This document shows, one piece after another, positions 14,705-26,800 of a DNA stretch of 64,000 nucleotides. A program made the translations under genes and the position numbers. Source of the DNA: Ptychodera flava (taxonomy: Eukaryota; Hemichordata; Enteropneusta; Ptychoderidae); the NCBI RefSeq assembly GCF_041260155.1, contig NC_091932.1, positions 11,209,304 through 11,273,303 of the forward strand. Reading direction: 5' to 3'. Every line of letters starts with the position of its first letter. Within the stretch, counting starts at the first letter, position 1. Under the pieces are notes generated by a model. That model ran no database searches. It worked only from the letters and a program-made list of their open reading frames with translations, and was not told the origin of the DNA.

Positions 14705-15933
14705 AGTGGCACTCCCATTTAGTAACATTTTAAAACACATGTTTTAAATGCCAACCGTCGATATTTGACGTGGCGACTGCGCGCGGATCGCGAGATATCG
14801 ATAAAAACATGTCTTCCAAAAAGTGAAAGTTTGAATTCCGGTGGAGTAAAGTCAGCTTCCAAACATCGAACGTTCGGTACTTGGGCCATTGTCAACTAAG
14901 TTAGGGAGTACGAGTCTTTGCTGACGCTACTGTACGCCATAGTACCACTTGCGTCGGTGATCGGTCATGCTCCGTGGGTGAAAGTCGAGTCTTACTGACA
15001 CGGCAAAAAACGAAAAAGAAAGTGCTGATTCCATCAGAATTCGCATAGGTGACTAGTATAGCCACTGGGAAAACTATCGGGAGCGCCTCGGCATGGTCTA
15101 TAACTCAATAATTCCGGTTGCACACAGATTAACCCTTTCTACAGGAAAACTGTCTAAATACTTAGAGTACATTTGACTTGAAAAAGAAACCAACATTTCA
15201 TCACGGAAACACCCTGGATAGTCGCGGCCGGCACACCTAAGTGTAACACATCTTTGCCTTGCTAAGAGCGCACTGCACGGATAGCCGACTCGAGTCGACA
15301 ATGCAATACAATACAGAGGCAATGGACATTCATATGATTTCAATATTTTGGAAACTGAATATGGCAAAAATTACCCTGAAGCGGTAGGAGATGACATCAA
15401 TGATATAAATCTGAACTGTACATTTTCTTGCATATTCAAATTGGAAACATTTTTACGAAACGGAATTTAATTTCGGCCGACAGGCTGTCTCAGCACTGGC
15501 AGACGACAAAATGTTGTCATCGGAGGCGGCTAATATTTTACACGTAAAAAACTGATATCAATGTGGTATTGGTTAAAATATTATACAACTGATTGAGAAT
15601 ATTGAAAACGACAAAAACTAAGGAGAAGTTTTCAAAAAAAAACTTACCTGAGGTAAAGGCATAATGCTGTATATAAAGTCTGCGCAGTTGGAGGTAAATT
15701 AATTGCATCATTCGAACTTATTATTATGGACTCCCCAGAATATCGTCAATCACCATAACAACAAACCTTCGGGAGATTTCAGGTCATAATCAGAAACGAT
15801 CGTAAAGCTTCGGGATGTGAAAAGTACATTCTGGAAATAACATGTTTTCATCGATATCTCGCGATCCGAGCGCAGTCGCCACGTCAAATATCGAACGTTG
15901 GCATTAAAAATGTTAACAAGTGGGTGTGCCACT
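14705..15933. mobile_element. 1.23-kb DNA transposon with about 110-bp terminal inverted repeats and TTAA target duplication
   Basis: The first and last roughly 110 bases are inverted copies, sharing GATATTTGACGTGGCGACTG, the nearby GATCGCGAGATATCGAT and the tips AGTGGCAC/GTGCCACT. TTAA flanks both tips (14701-14704 and 15934-15937). TTAA duplication is used by piggyBac and Kolobok transposons; the AG..CT tip suits Kolobok better, but no transposase is present to decide. The arms differ at several positions, so the copy is not brand new. Probably non-autonomous. Confidence 0.82.
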
Positions 15934-15937
15934 TTAA

Positions 15938-17777
15938 TAGGCATTTATGATGGAAATACATCCACTATTCACCACAGAATCTTCTGTAGAGGAGCAACTA
16001 TGGGATTTTTTCTAGTGATTTTTCAGTAAATGGAATAAAATTTATCCTCAAGATATATGCATCTGAACGACTGAAGGGTGTTGAACACAATTTTTGATCA
16101 CACATTTTTAGCTTTGGGACCAACAGCGTTCACGAAGGATCTGCTCCTCGTCCTTGTGACCCTTAACTTTTTATCCTTTATTTCGAATGGTACCATCGAC
16201 CATAGAGCCTGGAGTTTCTCGAGGGTCTATGCATCGACAGACAAACACGTTTACTAATTACATACGCATGCGCATGCTAAATGTGGTCTCGTTCTGGGCC
16301 AATTTGACTTGGCCTACGCTGTGGGTTTGGCAGCGGTTCCTCGACAACCCTGACATGTTTGCTGCTAAAACAAGTGGATTTGTCGGTAAAGATGAGTATG
16401 GTCTACGGAGGTCGTCGTTCTTCAGTCGATGGAAAGAGCTGTTCGTACAGAAAAATGCGCGAGGTTTAACAAAAGTATCAGGACCATCAATATGAAACTT
16501 ACGAAACATGTCCAAATACACGAAGTAAAGTTTAAATGCTACAAAACGGATAAGACTTAGAGCAAGATGATGGCGTCATCTTTGATTCTGGGATTCACAT
16601 TTAGTCAATGTGGCCTGATGTTACGTTTAAATAAGTAATATCCACTCTGTATCCGTTGTACACTCACAGTGACTAAAATGTCTCATCTATTTACTGAAGC
16701 TTAGCTGGTAGATTTTATCGTTTCATTCTGTCATACAATTGTATGGTGACTTTGCTCATTTGCAATAGGATGGGAATTTTATGTGCCTGTCTGAATCTTT
16801 CTCCTATTTAACCTCTCTTTATTATTTATCATCTGGAGAAAATGTCTATTGCACTTTGTAGTGGTCTTGACCAAGACATAAAGCTCATTATATGTGACGA
16901 TTTATGAGCAGGACAAAATACAAAATACGCCAAATCTGCTACGAAATTAATTGATAAACACTTTCTTATAACGGCAACTGATGGAGTTATTACTATCTAC
17001 TTGACTTTTGTGATAGCTTTACTAAAGTCTACAGTCATCTATCTTATCCAAATTTAGAGACGGTAATGTAAGAAGGCCAGTAAATATGAAAGCTGAAATA
17101 AAGGACTTCGCAAGAAGCGAACCCGATTATGTCTGCCAATATCTCCTTTGTATATTTTATATCTTGCTATCATTTGTGTTTCTATTTATTTCGACAACCA
17201 ATCAATTATTCTCGTCAGTAAATTGCATTTGGTATCATATGGACTTGGACAAATAATTATAGTGCAATCTATACATGTTCGTTGTATAATGTTATTTCTA
17301 TAAGCGCTATCACGAACATTGTCATGGGACCCCCTACTTCTTAACCAAGGTAAAAATCGCTTAAAATACTAGTTTAAGTTACATTTTGTCATCTATTCCG
17401 TATTTACAATTGCGATCCATACCATGACATTTCACATTTGTATGGAAATAACCTTTAATTGTTGTTTTTGTTCCATGTTCCGTCGTATCGGGTGAACAAA
17501 TTATGCTACCGGCAGAATATGAAACTTCTAAATAATATCGACTGAGTGTTTACCATCAACGTTTTTACATTTTCTTAACGTTAATGTAGGTTTAGCCCAA
17601 TTCAAGCGCCACGGGCTACGTGCCACATACCGCGTTACATATTTCACGATTCACGCTTTTGCAGTTTAAGCTAGAAACATATTTGGCCGAGCGGCTTTGA
17701 CTGTGATGTCTACGCTAGATGACTGAGTGCCGTAAGTCCTGATTTCAAATCTAATCGAAAATCTACTGAATTTTCTA
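15938..17777. other. non-coding stretch
   Basis: The roughly 100-codon overlapping frames on both strands at 16.2-16.5 kb show no family pattern and no splice support. Nothing else seen. Confidence 0.4.
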
Positions 17778-18540
17778 CCCTGGGCACATCGAAGCCAGGA
17801 TAAACAAAAAAAAGCAAAAAAAGCCAAAACAACTAAATAACAACCAAAGAAACACAAACAAACAAACAAGCAAACAAATGAACAACAAACCAATAAAAGA
17901 AAACAAAACAAACGAATAAGTAAAAACACCAAAGAACGTACAAAAAACAGAATAAATGAATGTGTAGACAGATATATGAATAAATAATGAATTGTAAATT
18001 GAATAAGAGTTGAAATACCCGACAGCACCCGCAACTACTCAATATGACAGTGTCACTATCCCCCATGTGGGAGTACAGGGGGTAGTAAAACTGACGTCGC
18101 ATTTTGAATACGTTGCATGTGTTGTTCAGTCAGGTATTTCAATTGTTATTCAATTTATCGTTTTCTTTGATATTTATTTATTTGGGTTTTTGACGATTAT
18201 TTATCTATTTATTTATTTGCTTCGTTGGATTCGATTGTTGTATGTGTTTTTGTTTGTTAGATGTTTGTTTGTTTGTTTGTTTGTTTGTTTACCCTGGCTT
18301 CCCTGTGCCTTGCGTTGATAGCTCTGCTGGTTGACAGAATTATCCCCTAGGCTGTCTTTCGCCCCGTTAAGCGTTGTGTTAATTGCTCTGATAAAGTGAG
18401 TACAAGTGCTGCATAACGGATGGAGGGGTCGCAGTGAGAAAAATTGTAACTTAGCTCGGCTTTTGAACCACAGGGAAGCCAGGATAAACAAACAAACATA
18501 AACAAAAAACAAAACAAACAGACAAAAAACAACCAAACAG
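17778..18540. repeat. AAAC/GTTT simple repeats around a small inverted-repeat element
   Basis: The inverted repeat CCTGGCTTCCCTGTG (18293-18307) and CACAGGGAAGCCAGG (18469-18483), 20 of 21 positions when extended, bounds a roughly 203-bp unit (18287-18489). It is flanked by GTTT runs on the left and AAAC runs on the right. A third, diverged end (GAAGCCAGGATAAAC) sits at about 17792 beside another A-rich run. This fits a MITE that ends in simple repeat, with a second damaged copy alongside. Confidence 0.65.
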
Positions 18541-19080
18541 TGACCCTCCCCTGCGTGTCACAGTCAACATCAAGAAATTTTTATTTGACATATAATTTTC
18601 ATTTTACCTTTGAACTTTCAAAGAATACGTTTTAACCTTTGCAAGTAATTATCTTCATGCGCAGTTTCAAGTTTCGATGAAAGAGAGATCAAATTTCACA
18701 TTATAATGTGCTTAGCTCGAAGATGGCCATCTGATTGGCTATGGCTGGCGTTTACATCCTCAGCAAGTAGACCTGCGTAACATCGGCCTCATCTTGCCTT
18801 CTTATAGTTGCGAGAAAAATGGTGAAATCCCCCTAAACAAAATGCATGAAATTTAAAGACCCTTGAAAAATGCTTGCATGAAAAAATGGCAACCCCCCTC
18901 CCCTGTAACTTCTGTCCAGTAATTAGGGAAACACAAAGAAAAGTGAAGTGCCATGGGGCCATATTTGATATTCACATAGGGAATATTTCTGTGACGACAT
19001 AATATTTATACCTATATTGCCTAGACCAAACACAAGGCAAATAAGCCCGAAACCTGCATAAAATACCTTGTTTAGCCACA
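18541..19080. other. non-coding stretch, nothing recognised
   Basis: No exon or repeat boundary seen. Confidence 0.4.
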
Positions 19081-19084
19081 TATT

Positions 19085-19727
19085 TTAATTGATAGATTGT
19101 CTGTCTTCCTATGTTGTCCCACTTGAAGTTTCTTCCTTCACTGGGGATGCTAGGGTGTCTAATTTTGTTCTAGCGTGTTCAAGGTAGTGCTCGCATTATG
19201 TTTTACGAGATTGAAATGTAGATATATGTTCTAGTCAACATGTTTTGTATCTTACTTTTCTGTTATAAGGTTATATGTTTCTCTGTTGTTTGTTCTGAGT
19301 CGTCTGTTGTAAACTCGGTTTGGTATCACTGATGACTAGCTATTTTTACGCTTCTTCGTTGTGTCATCATTAGTATCTAGAACTGCTGTTCCACTTCCTT
19401 TCACTGTTTGATAGTGTTCTCAATGTATTCTATTTTGTGTTTCGGAAAGGAAACCTAGTTTTAGGAAAGTATGCAATAACATTACAGTAGTCTTATTAAA
19501 ATTTGTTATTTTCTCAGGGCATTGATAAACAAATGATCATATACAAGTTCAAGTTTTTTCAATTATGATTGAGTTTTATTACATTTATGGTTAATTTGTT
19601 TCAATTGTGGTTCTGGACTGTTACATTAATGGTTGGCTGTTTCATTACATTTGTGGTTGATTTTATTACAATTGTGGTTAATATTACATTTGTGGAGACT
19701 ATAACATTTATGGAGGTTACAGTTCGC
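19085..19727. mobile_element. 5'-truncated second copy of the subterminal-repeat transposon (copy B)
   Basis: Matches the interior and right end of the element at 10225-11398 (about 10740-11398), again ending in GGAGGTTACA with several TTACATTTRTGG units at 19575-19720. The left inverted end is absent. Copy B lies upstream of repeat 'S', whereas copy A splits 'S' from 'T', so the two arose by separate insertions. Confidence 0.7.
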
Positions 19728-19779
19728 ACCTCAAAACTAAAAAAACGACGAACTTTAGGTCATTATTTGTTCGAGCAAA

Positions 19780-20129
19780 CTTTCGACCATCCATTCTTAA
19801 AATCAAGAATAAAAAATCAGGAGTGATCACGAAAATTTTGGTACGAGAATTGCCCAATATTAACCGATACTAGAAATTCAAAATGGCCGTGTAAAAGTCT
19901 GAAAGTCCAAAAAAACTGTCCATGGGTCGCTTTCTACGTTAAGCGAGATTCAATCTCGGAGCAGGCAAACAGAGGGATTGCTTAAGACATATAGCGATAG
20001 GATGTCTGCATACTCCGTTGAACTTTGGCAATGTTGTTCATTAATATTCTTATGTTCGAAGCAAGGGAAGATAGCTCGTTTCATAATCAAGGCATATCAT
20101 GTTGTGAATATAATTATCTCCTACTTCAC
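19780..20129 (+). repeat. uninterrupted 'S-T' dispersed repeat, copy 2 (empty site)
   Basis: 'S' (19780-19960) runs straight into 'T' (19999-20129) through GCAGGCAAACAGAGGG, at the place where copy 1 carries the 1.17-kb transposon. This gives the pre-insertion structure. Confidence 0.7.
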
Positions 20130-21145
20130 TCTGTAAATAAGACAAACTTGACGATCAAAAATCATTACTCTCAAAAATATGTTCTCTATGACATCTATCA
20201 TGCGCCGCAACGTTTTCAATTATTAATCAAGCTTTTGAACAAAATTTCAGTCTATAATGAGACGTGTTTCACTTGCTTCCAATCATACCTAATTATCAAT
20301 ACTTCGAAATGACACATGAGCGTATAATTAGAATATAAGCTACCGTGAGAATAAGTATATATTGTTCTTATCTCTAAAGCCACAACATTAACAACATTAC
20401 CAAATGTTTTTGCATGTTTAAAAATTAAGCATTAAAGTTCACATATTGCCGAACTCTTCTGTATGACAGGAGACTCATTTATATTCCAAAATGTGATCTA
20501 ATTTACAATTCAATACGAAGTTACATTTAAGTTTGTAGTCAAAAGGATATCAATTAAGACGCGTTGTCATTTCAGACACATATCAGGTTAAGGTTCAGCT
20601 ATCGTTGAACTACAGTCTCTAATGATACACTCCTTTTTAATGGTACAGCCACTATAATTCAGACGTTACCACGTGAGTATAACCATTTATTAGGAATTGA
20701 CAAATGATAATTTTCTTCTAACGGGTAACACTAAAAATTCGAGCAGTCCCTTATAGTTTATCTCAACGTAGACCTCTTTAAATCGTGTCACCACTTGTCG
20801 ATATGGATTTTCCTATTTTGCTACATATCTTTCCTAAAGCTTTGCCCTTTATCAAGTGTGATGTGAGTGTTAAATTTCACTTTTATGAGCGAGATCAACA
20901 TTTAAATGATTAATCGACAAAGTAAACTGAAAATCCGTCGTTAGAGGGCGCTCTCTAAGCTCCTCAGGCCTTGGAACAATGGATTTTTCAGTCTATCGAC
21001 AAATGTGAAAAGATAATTGTACTGCCCCTCGCCCTACATGACTAAGTAATTAACAATGTTAGGGTACGAAAAAATTGTTCACGAAGAAACAGGTATTTTA
21101 TCAGCTTTATTTCAGATAAATTGATCAAATTATTCTCTTTCATTT
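20130..21145. other. non-coding stretch, nothing recognised
   Basis: No exon, RNA or repeat boundary was identified. Confidence 0.4.
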
Positions 21146-21640
21146 AGTTATTTATTTATTTATTTAAAGTGGATGGTCTTGGTTACAACATATAACACAA
21201 TTTACAGCATAGTCTTAAGGAAGGATGTTAAACAAATGGAAAACTAATGTAATACAGGTGATAATATAATCACTAGAAACAGTGGGTGGCTCATTGAGAC
21301 ACTTCAACAACCGAACAGAAAAGGCATATGACAATAGAAACGTTAATCCAGTGAAGAACCATCGTTCACAAATTTGTTGTGGAGAAAATTGCGCATCTGG
21401 GTTTTAAAGTATTGCAAATTCTTACTGCTTCATATATACTGTAGAATATCATTCCAAATTGTAGTTGCACAGTAGAAGACCTTTGTCCAGTACTTATAAA
21501 CTTTTATATAAATTAGTATAAATTGTGGCTACTGGACCCATGAGTATTTAAAACATATATATCGGATACATATTGGAACTGGTTTAAATAATCAGGCGCT
21601 CCACTTTTAAGAAGTGTGAAAGTTTGTGCAGCCATGAAAC
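21146..21640 (-). mobile_element. 3' end of a LINE (C-terminal RT-protein remnant, 3' UTR and TAAA tail)
   Basis: On the minus strand a remnant reads VFYCATTIWNDILQ, then after an in-frame stop KNLQYFKTQMRNFLHNKF, and ends at a second stop. This is the pattern seen at the C-terminus of jockey/CR1/L2-type LINE polymerases, where the IWN motif precedes a final helix. Non-coding sequence follows, then four to five TAAA units at 21146-21170, a typical LINE 3' tail. The copy is decayed. Confidence 0.7.
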
Positions 21641-21659
21641 AATCTGTGCGAAGGTAAAA

Positions 21660-22222
21660 ACGAAAGTGAGGTTAGGGGTATTCCACTAGATTGGTTTCAC
21701 AGTTACTTATCAGATAGAAATCAATTCGTGGTGGTTGATGGGGAACCCTCTACTCAAAGACAAAGCAGGTGTGGAGTACCTCAAGGATCTATACTTGCTC
21801 CAACTTTATTTTTGATTTATATCAATGATATCTGTAATGCAACCACTTATTTTAATTTTAGGCTGTTTGCCGACGATACAAACATATTTAGATCTGTATG
21901 TGCCCAGCAAATAAATTTGAATGACGTCACTTTTCAACTTAATGAGATCGACAAATGGTGTAAGGGAAATAAATTAACCATAAATGCAGACAAAACAAAC
22001 TATATGATTATCAAAACACCCCAGAGAAGGGTTACTTTTGAGGGTAACTTGCGTATCGGTACTACAGTTATTAAAAAAGTTTCTTCAGCAGGTTATCTTG
22101 GTGTAAATATTGATTCTTCATTTTCTTGGAAATCACACATTCAGAAAATTGTAACAGGAAAAATTGGTGGAAAAGAACTAGGCCTAACACAGATATTTAA
22201 GATATATGTTCAAAGAACATAA
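21660..22222 (+). pseudogene. LINE reverse transcriptase fragment (palm), opposite orientation to the 3' end next to it
   Basis: An open frame reads from about 21665 (GIPLDWFHSYLSDR) through RT motif B (GVPQGSILAPTLF), motif C (LFADDTNIF) and motifs D/E (NKLTINADKTNYM, SAGYLGVNI). This is the core of a non-LTR retrotransposon reverse transcriptase of the jockey/CR1/L2 sort. The 5' part (endonuclease, finger region) is absent and the frame loses similarity after about 22160. It copies RNA into DNA at a nicked target in live elements; this copy is a fragment. The neighbouring LINE 3' end on the other strand may be the rest of the same insertion. Confidence 0.88.
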
Positions 22223-23581
22223 ATAAGGCCATTTGTACCATGCGGTCCACATCAGAATTCACATAAGTTCAAGAGACATAATTGCTGCTTTTGTTGAAAC
22301 TTGATGTACTGCCTTCAAGATTCGAAGGTGTGTATAGAACAGAGACCGGGAATTATAATATTATCAGTAAAAAGTTCTGATAGATTCTTGGTATAAGAGA
22401 AGAGCACACTAAAGATAGGCTGGATTTTATATGTCTCTTTTTTAACCATACAATTTACAAATATAAAAGAGTTGGTAGATTTACTTCATTACTGGCGATG
22501 AAACCGAAATCATAGTCATACGTCAGAGCAGAGCAATTGATGGTTCCTTTGTGGGCCTATAGTTGATAAGAAGCAATAAAGACAACCAGACTGTTTATCT
22601 GGGATTTGTAAAGTTCAGCTGTGGGTATTCCTGGACTACACCCTGAGAGGCATAACTTTATACCAATTCACCTGTGTCTTGGAATTTCTGCATGCATAAC
22701 ACATGCCAAGGTTACATAATAATAATTATAATTTGCCAACTGGCGACCAAATTATCTTTGAAATGTAGCTGTGATGGTTCTTATTGGGCACTTTTTCATG
22801 AAAGTCTCATTTATCTCTTGCCAGGGGTCAGCTAACATCTGGGGTAATATGAGAATATAGATACTGAACTGGAGATGCTGCCATGGTTTTGAGATGCAAC
22901 AAAATAATTTAAATATTGGCCTTCATAGAACTGCTGTATAATGGTGGAACTGACCATTTTCTACGCTACTTGGCTATCATAAATGTCCAGGAGCATCATG
23001 GATTAGATGACTTCTGTGATATTTTACTAGAAGTGTTTTAAGAGATGTAGGCATAGATGGGGAAATCCTACATTACAAATGGTATATAAATATCTGCAAA
23101 ACATCAATAAATGCCATAACTTATGCCATGCATCCTAAAAGATGTTGTCAAACTTGACTGTTAAAAAGAGGAGAAATGTAAAGTCTACCACAGGTGGCGC
23201 TACATGTTATCTTCCACAAGGGTGCATTAAGTTATGAAAAGTGTTGCATGCTGTTACCAATACTTGGAACTATTTCAGCTATGTTAAAGTCACACATTGC
23301 AAGGACCAGGACAGTGACAAGTTGTTGAATAAATCAGTATGTACGGGATGGGAAATGAACAACATGTCTTCATGAAAAATTTTGATTATTAAACCATTTA
23401 TCTTAGGAAAAGATGCACAATCAGCCAGTGGTTGGTTACATAGCAGAGCATACAGGGCTCTCTCAAATGCAAACAGATTTCTTGCAAATCATGGCACTAA
23501 CTCATGGGTAACATATACTTGACTGTTAAAATATCCTGTTGAAATTCAGACTTTCTTAAAGAATTCGACAAATACTATTTT
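22223..23581. other. non-coding stretch beyond the LINE fragment
   Basis: No recognisable coding. Some of it may be further decayed transposon, and the part near 23.6 kb should contain the NME6 3' UTR (minus strand). Confidence 0.35.
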
Positions 23582-23636
23582 TTAAATTTCAGATTCCTCA
23601 CATATTGGTAAACAATTACCAGGACCACGCTTTTCA

Positions 23637-23800
23637 TCAACTTGTACAACCATCATTGTCCGTGATAACATGAATATCCTTGTCTGAACAAAATTTACAA
23701 GTTTTGTTTCTGAAGTTGCATTCTTCATTCCTGTACCACTCATCCATGTTGAATTCCGGAAAGAAAATGCTGATTTCCCTCCGAGCTGATTCCGGTGAGT
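23637..23800 (-). CDS. NME6: NME6 terminal coding exon
   Basis: The acceptor is CTGTCTCTTTCAG. Read in the phase set by exon 4 it gives D-SPESARREISIFFPEFNMD, then WYRNEECNFRNKTCKFC, ending in TGA at 23637-23639. The longer open frame over the same bases is in the wrong phase and is a shadow. Confidence 0.9.
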
Positions 23801-26800
23801 CTGAAAGAGACAGAAAGTGAAAGTTGACAAAGTGTTAGGGGGTAATTTCTCAGTTTCGGTGTCTTTTGACTGTAAAGAAAACATGCATCTCCTCAAACTG
23901 TTCACCCCCCCACCCCCCAATTCCTGCTAATCAGGTCTATACACTAACCATACAAAATCATTGTGATAAGTTGAACCACGGTGGTGAAAGGGTTGAACTT
24001 AACCATGAAGCGGAATAATGTCAATGAACAACTTGACAAGTGTCAAATATCACAAAAGTAATGCACCAATTAATGTTTTTAACCTTGAGGGAGTGAGGGC
24101 CTAACAGGAATTTGATGTTTTGTCCAAGCCATTACAAATCTTGCACCCACAGGCTACAAAAATAAGTCAAATACCCAAGGTTAGAAGAAAATTTACGGTA
24201 GGCTACAAGTAGATACAGTTGTTTAGGATTTGGTGTTGCCAAATTCTGCCCTGCTGAGCGTACCGTGACGATCAAATTTCCCTGTCCTGCGATATATGAT
24301 TTGCAATCAGATTCCTCCGCTGCCCTGCAAACCCCCCCAACCCTACAGCAGACATTTCTGGTAGAAACTAACAACTACGCCATCATCATAGTTATCTGTT
24401 ATGTCTATACGTAGGGCCCAAGGTATCTTTTTTTCCCAACCTCTGAAGTGTGTTTGCTAAGGTTTGGCTACTTATGCACATAGTTTGGGAACCCATGTAC
24501 AAATTTATAACATCTCTAGAAACCTAAGTAACATGACTGGGGAACCCTGTTAAAATTTACCAAGGTACTGCCCTCAACAAAAACACTGTTATCTATCAGT
24601 TTGCAATATATAAGTCAATTCAATTTCACTTCTAAAATGAAAGAAACAAAGTGAGCAACTTACAACGCTTACAGGCAAGCCTTGCCACTTCGATGCCTGG
24701 TATGCATGTTTTTTTACACACACTAAACGTTTTCATATCATTAACAGGAAGGAACCTAATGACTGGATGTTTGTACAGGATAAACAACAGAAAACCGACA
24801 CCGAAATATATCTGACAGGTAAGCCTTGAGACAGATTACTATCACCAGTCTGGGGTGCAAATTAATGTCTTTACGACCAGATGGCTATTAACTCACACAC
24901 ATCCAAATTAAAGTCAGGCACACTATTACATGTATTATCATTCTGTTGTTTATCCTGTACAAACAATCCAGTCATTAGGTTCCTTCCTGTTAATGATATG
25001 AAAACGTTTAGTGTGTGTAAAAAAACATGCATACCAGGCATCGAAGTGGCAAGGCTTGCCTGTAAGCGTTGTAACATCTCCAAGGGTTAATTTTGTTCCT
25101 ATATGGAGACACAGTTCAAGCACTTCATCTAGTCTATTTGGAAACTAGATAGCAGTGCAGGAGAAGTAAGGAACGCCGCCTTGTTTTTACATAATGATAT
25201 GATAATAAAGAGAAAGTACAATATTAATTTCCTGTTACAGCTGTATGGAAATTTCCCCTGAAATATGGTCATGAGAAGCAATGAATTTAAATTCCATGTG
25301 CACTATTAAGAAAATAATGCTGTGGTCACTTTCCAGATGACTACTCATTGGCTGAAGGCATTCTCCGAGCCAGGTATTATCATCTGTGTGATGGAATATG
25401 ACTGGTACCAATCACATTTGTCATACAGTGTCTTGGCTGTCTGAATAATGAATATGAAAACCTGGAGTAACTATATATGCATGAGAAAGGCACGAATCCA
25501 GATACATCGCAGGACATATTTTAGTACAAGTGTATCGCTCTATTATAACTGCATTGTGGCAGATGATGAAATGATTGTCTCTGTTATTTTTAGCACTAAC
25601 ATTTACATTATTTCATCGCAAGTGTGATAGTACACAAACTACTTTTCATTGCCATTTGTACTCTAAATTATATTCTGGATACATACTTCGATAAATGAAA
25701 CTTACCAGAACCATGAGTTGCATTTCTTGTGTCTGTCAACCCATACCTCGCTCGGATGGAATCCGGTGCCAAGTCCCTTGCTCTGTTGGTTGGACAAATC
25801 ATAACTTAGCATCTCCCAGATATCAATTGCTTTCACCCTGAGATGTGATACAGCCAGTACATTGATCAATACTTTAGATATAACCTAAGGCACTGCCTTT
25901 TCAAAGTTGTCTGATATCTAAAGTTTTGCAATAAGGTTTTTTGCAGATTGCCTGTATAGTCAAAGAATATTTTAGAGGATAAAGATATCAGAACACAACA
26001 ATGTGTTCAATTTTCGTCATGCTCATAACTTTATTGAAAAAAAAAAACTTGGCAGCAGTACCTAAAAACTTTTGTAGGTCCCATTAGGTTTCTCCAGTGA
26101 GCTATTGCATTTTCCCTTGCCAGGATGTGAGCACTCATTGGTCCACTGGTCATGTAACCAACTAGACGATTGTAGAAGAATTTACCTTGAACACGAAATA
26201 AACAGACATGAGATAAGGATACCAAGGGATGGATCATTAGGTGTGAGGAGGGGATTATAAAGATACCTGAACATCCATTTTTATGAAGTTTTTTCAAAAA
26301 CAGTGTTGACGTACAAGTTACTATGGTATGAAAAAGGCAGCATTGTGGAAGGCAAATGTGAGCAAACTTCAGTGTAAATTATTTCTGAAAATAGCTACAA
26401 AATAATTTGAATACGCTAGAGCTTGCTAAAATTGGTATTGGTCTGAGACAAGCATATCGCTTTGACTGAAAACAAAGACGAACTTTTGGAGAAAACAAAC
26501 TGATGACTTTGTCAGATGTAGGAATATTATGTTGGGGTTCAATGTTTAGTGAACTCAGTGATTGCACAGCTTGTTTCACATAATGTAACAGTTTTATAAC
26601 TAGTGTGCAAAAATAAACATTTGACTGAAATGTTTTCATAATACTTAAATAATTCGAGAAATTATGGATACAAGAATGATAAAATTGGTCATGAGGCGCT
26701 GACCAAGACTTGCAAAACAAACAAATGCATAAAAACAGTACTCGTCCAAACTTCAAATGGGAGAATTTGTGTTTCATTCATGCTGCTATCGTATTGTTGC

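Noticed and set aside
16187-16521. Overlapping frames of about 100 and 87 codons on opposite strands
   Set aside because: No domain pattern, no splice or start support, and overlapping antisense frames usually mean neither is real.
23582-23920. 112-codon minus-strand frame
   Set aside because: It is in the wrong phase over the NME6 last exon. The correct phase gives the conserved NME6 C-terminus.
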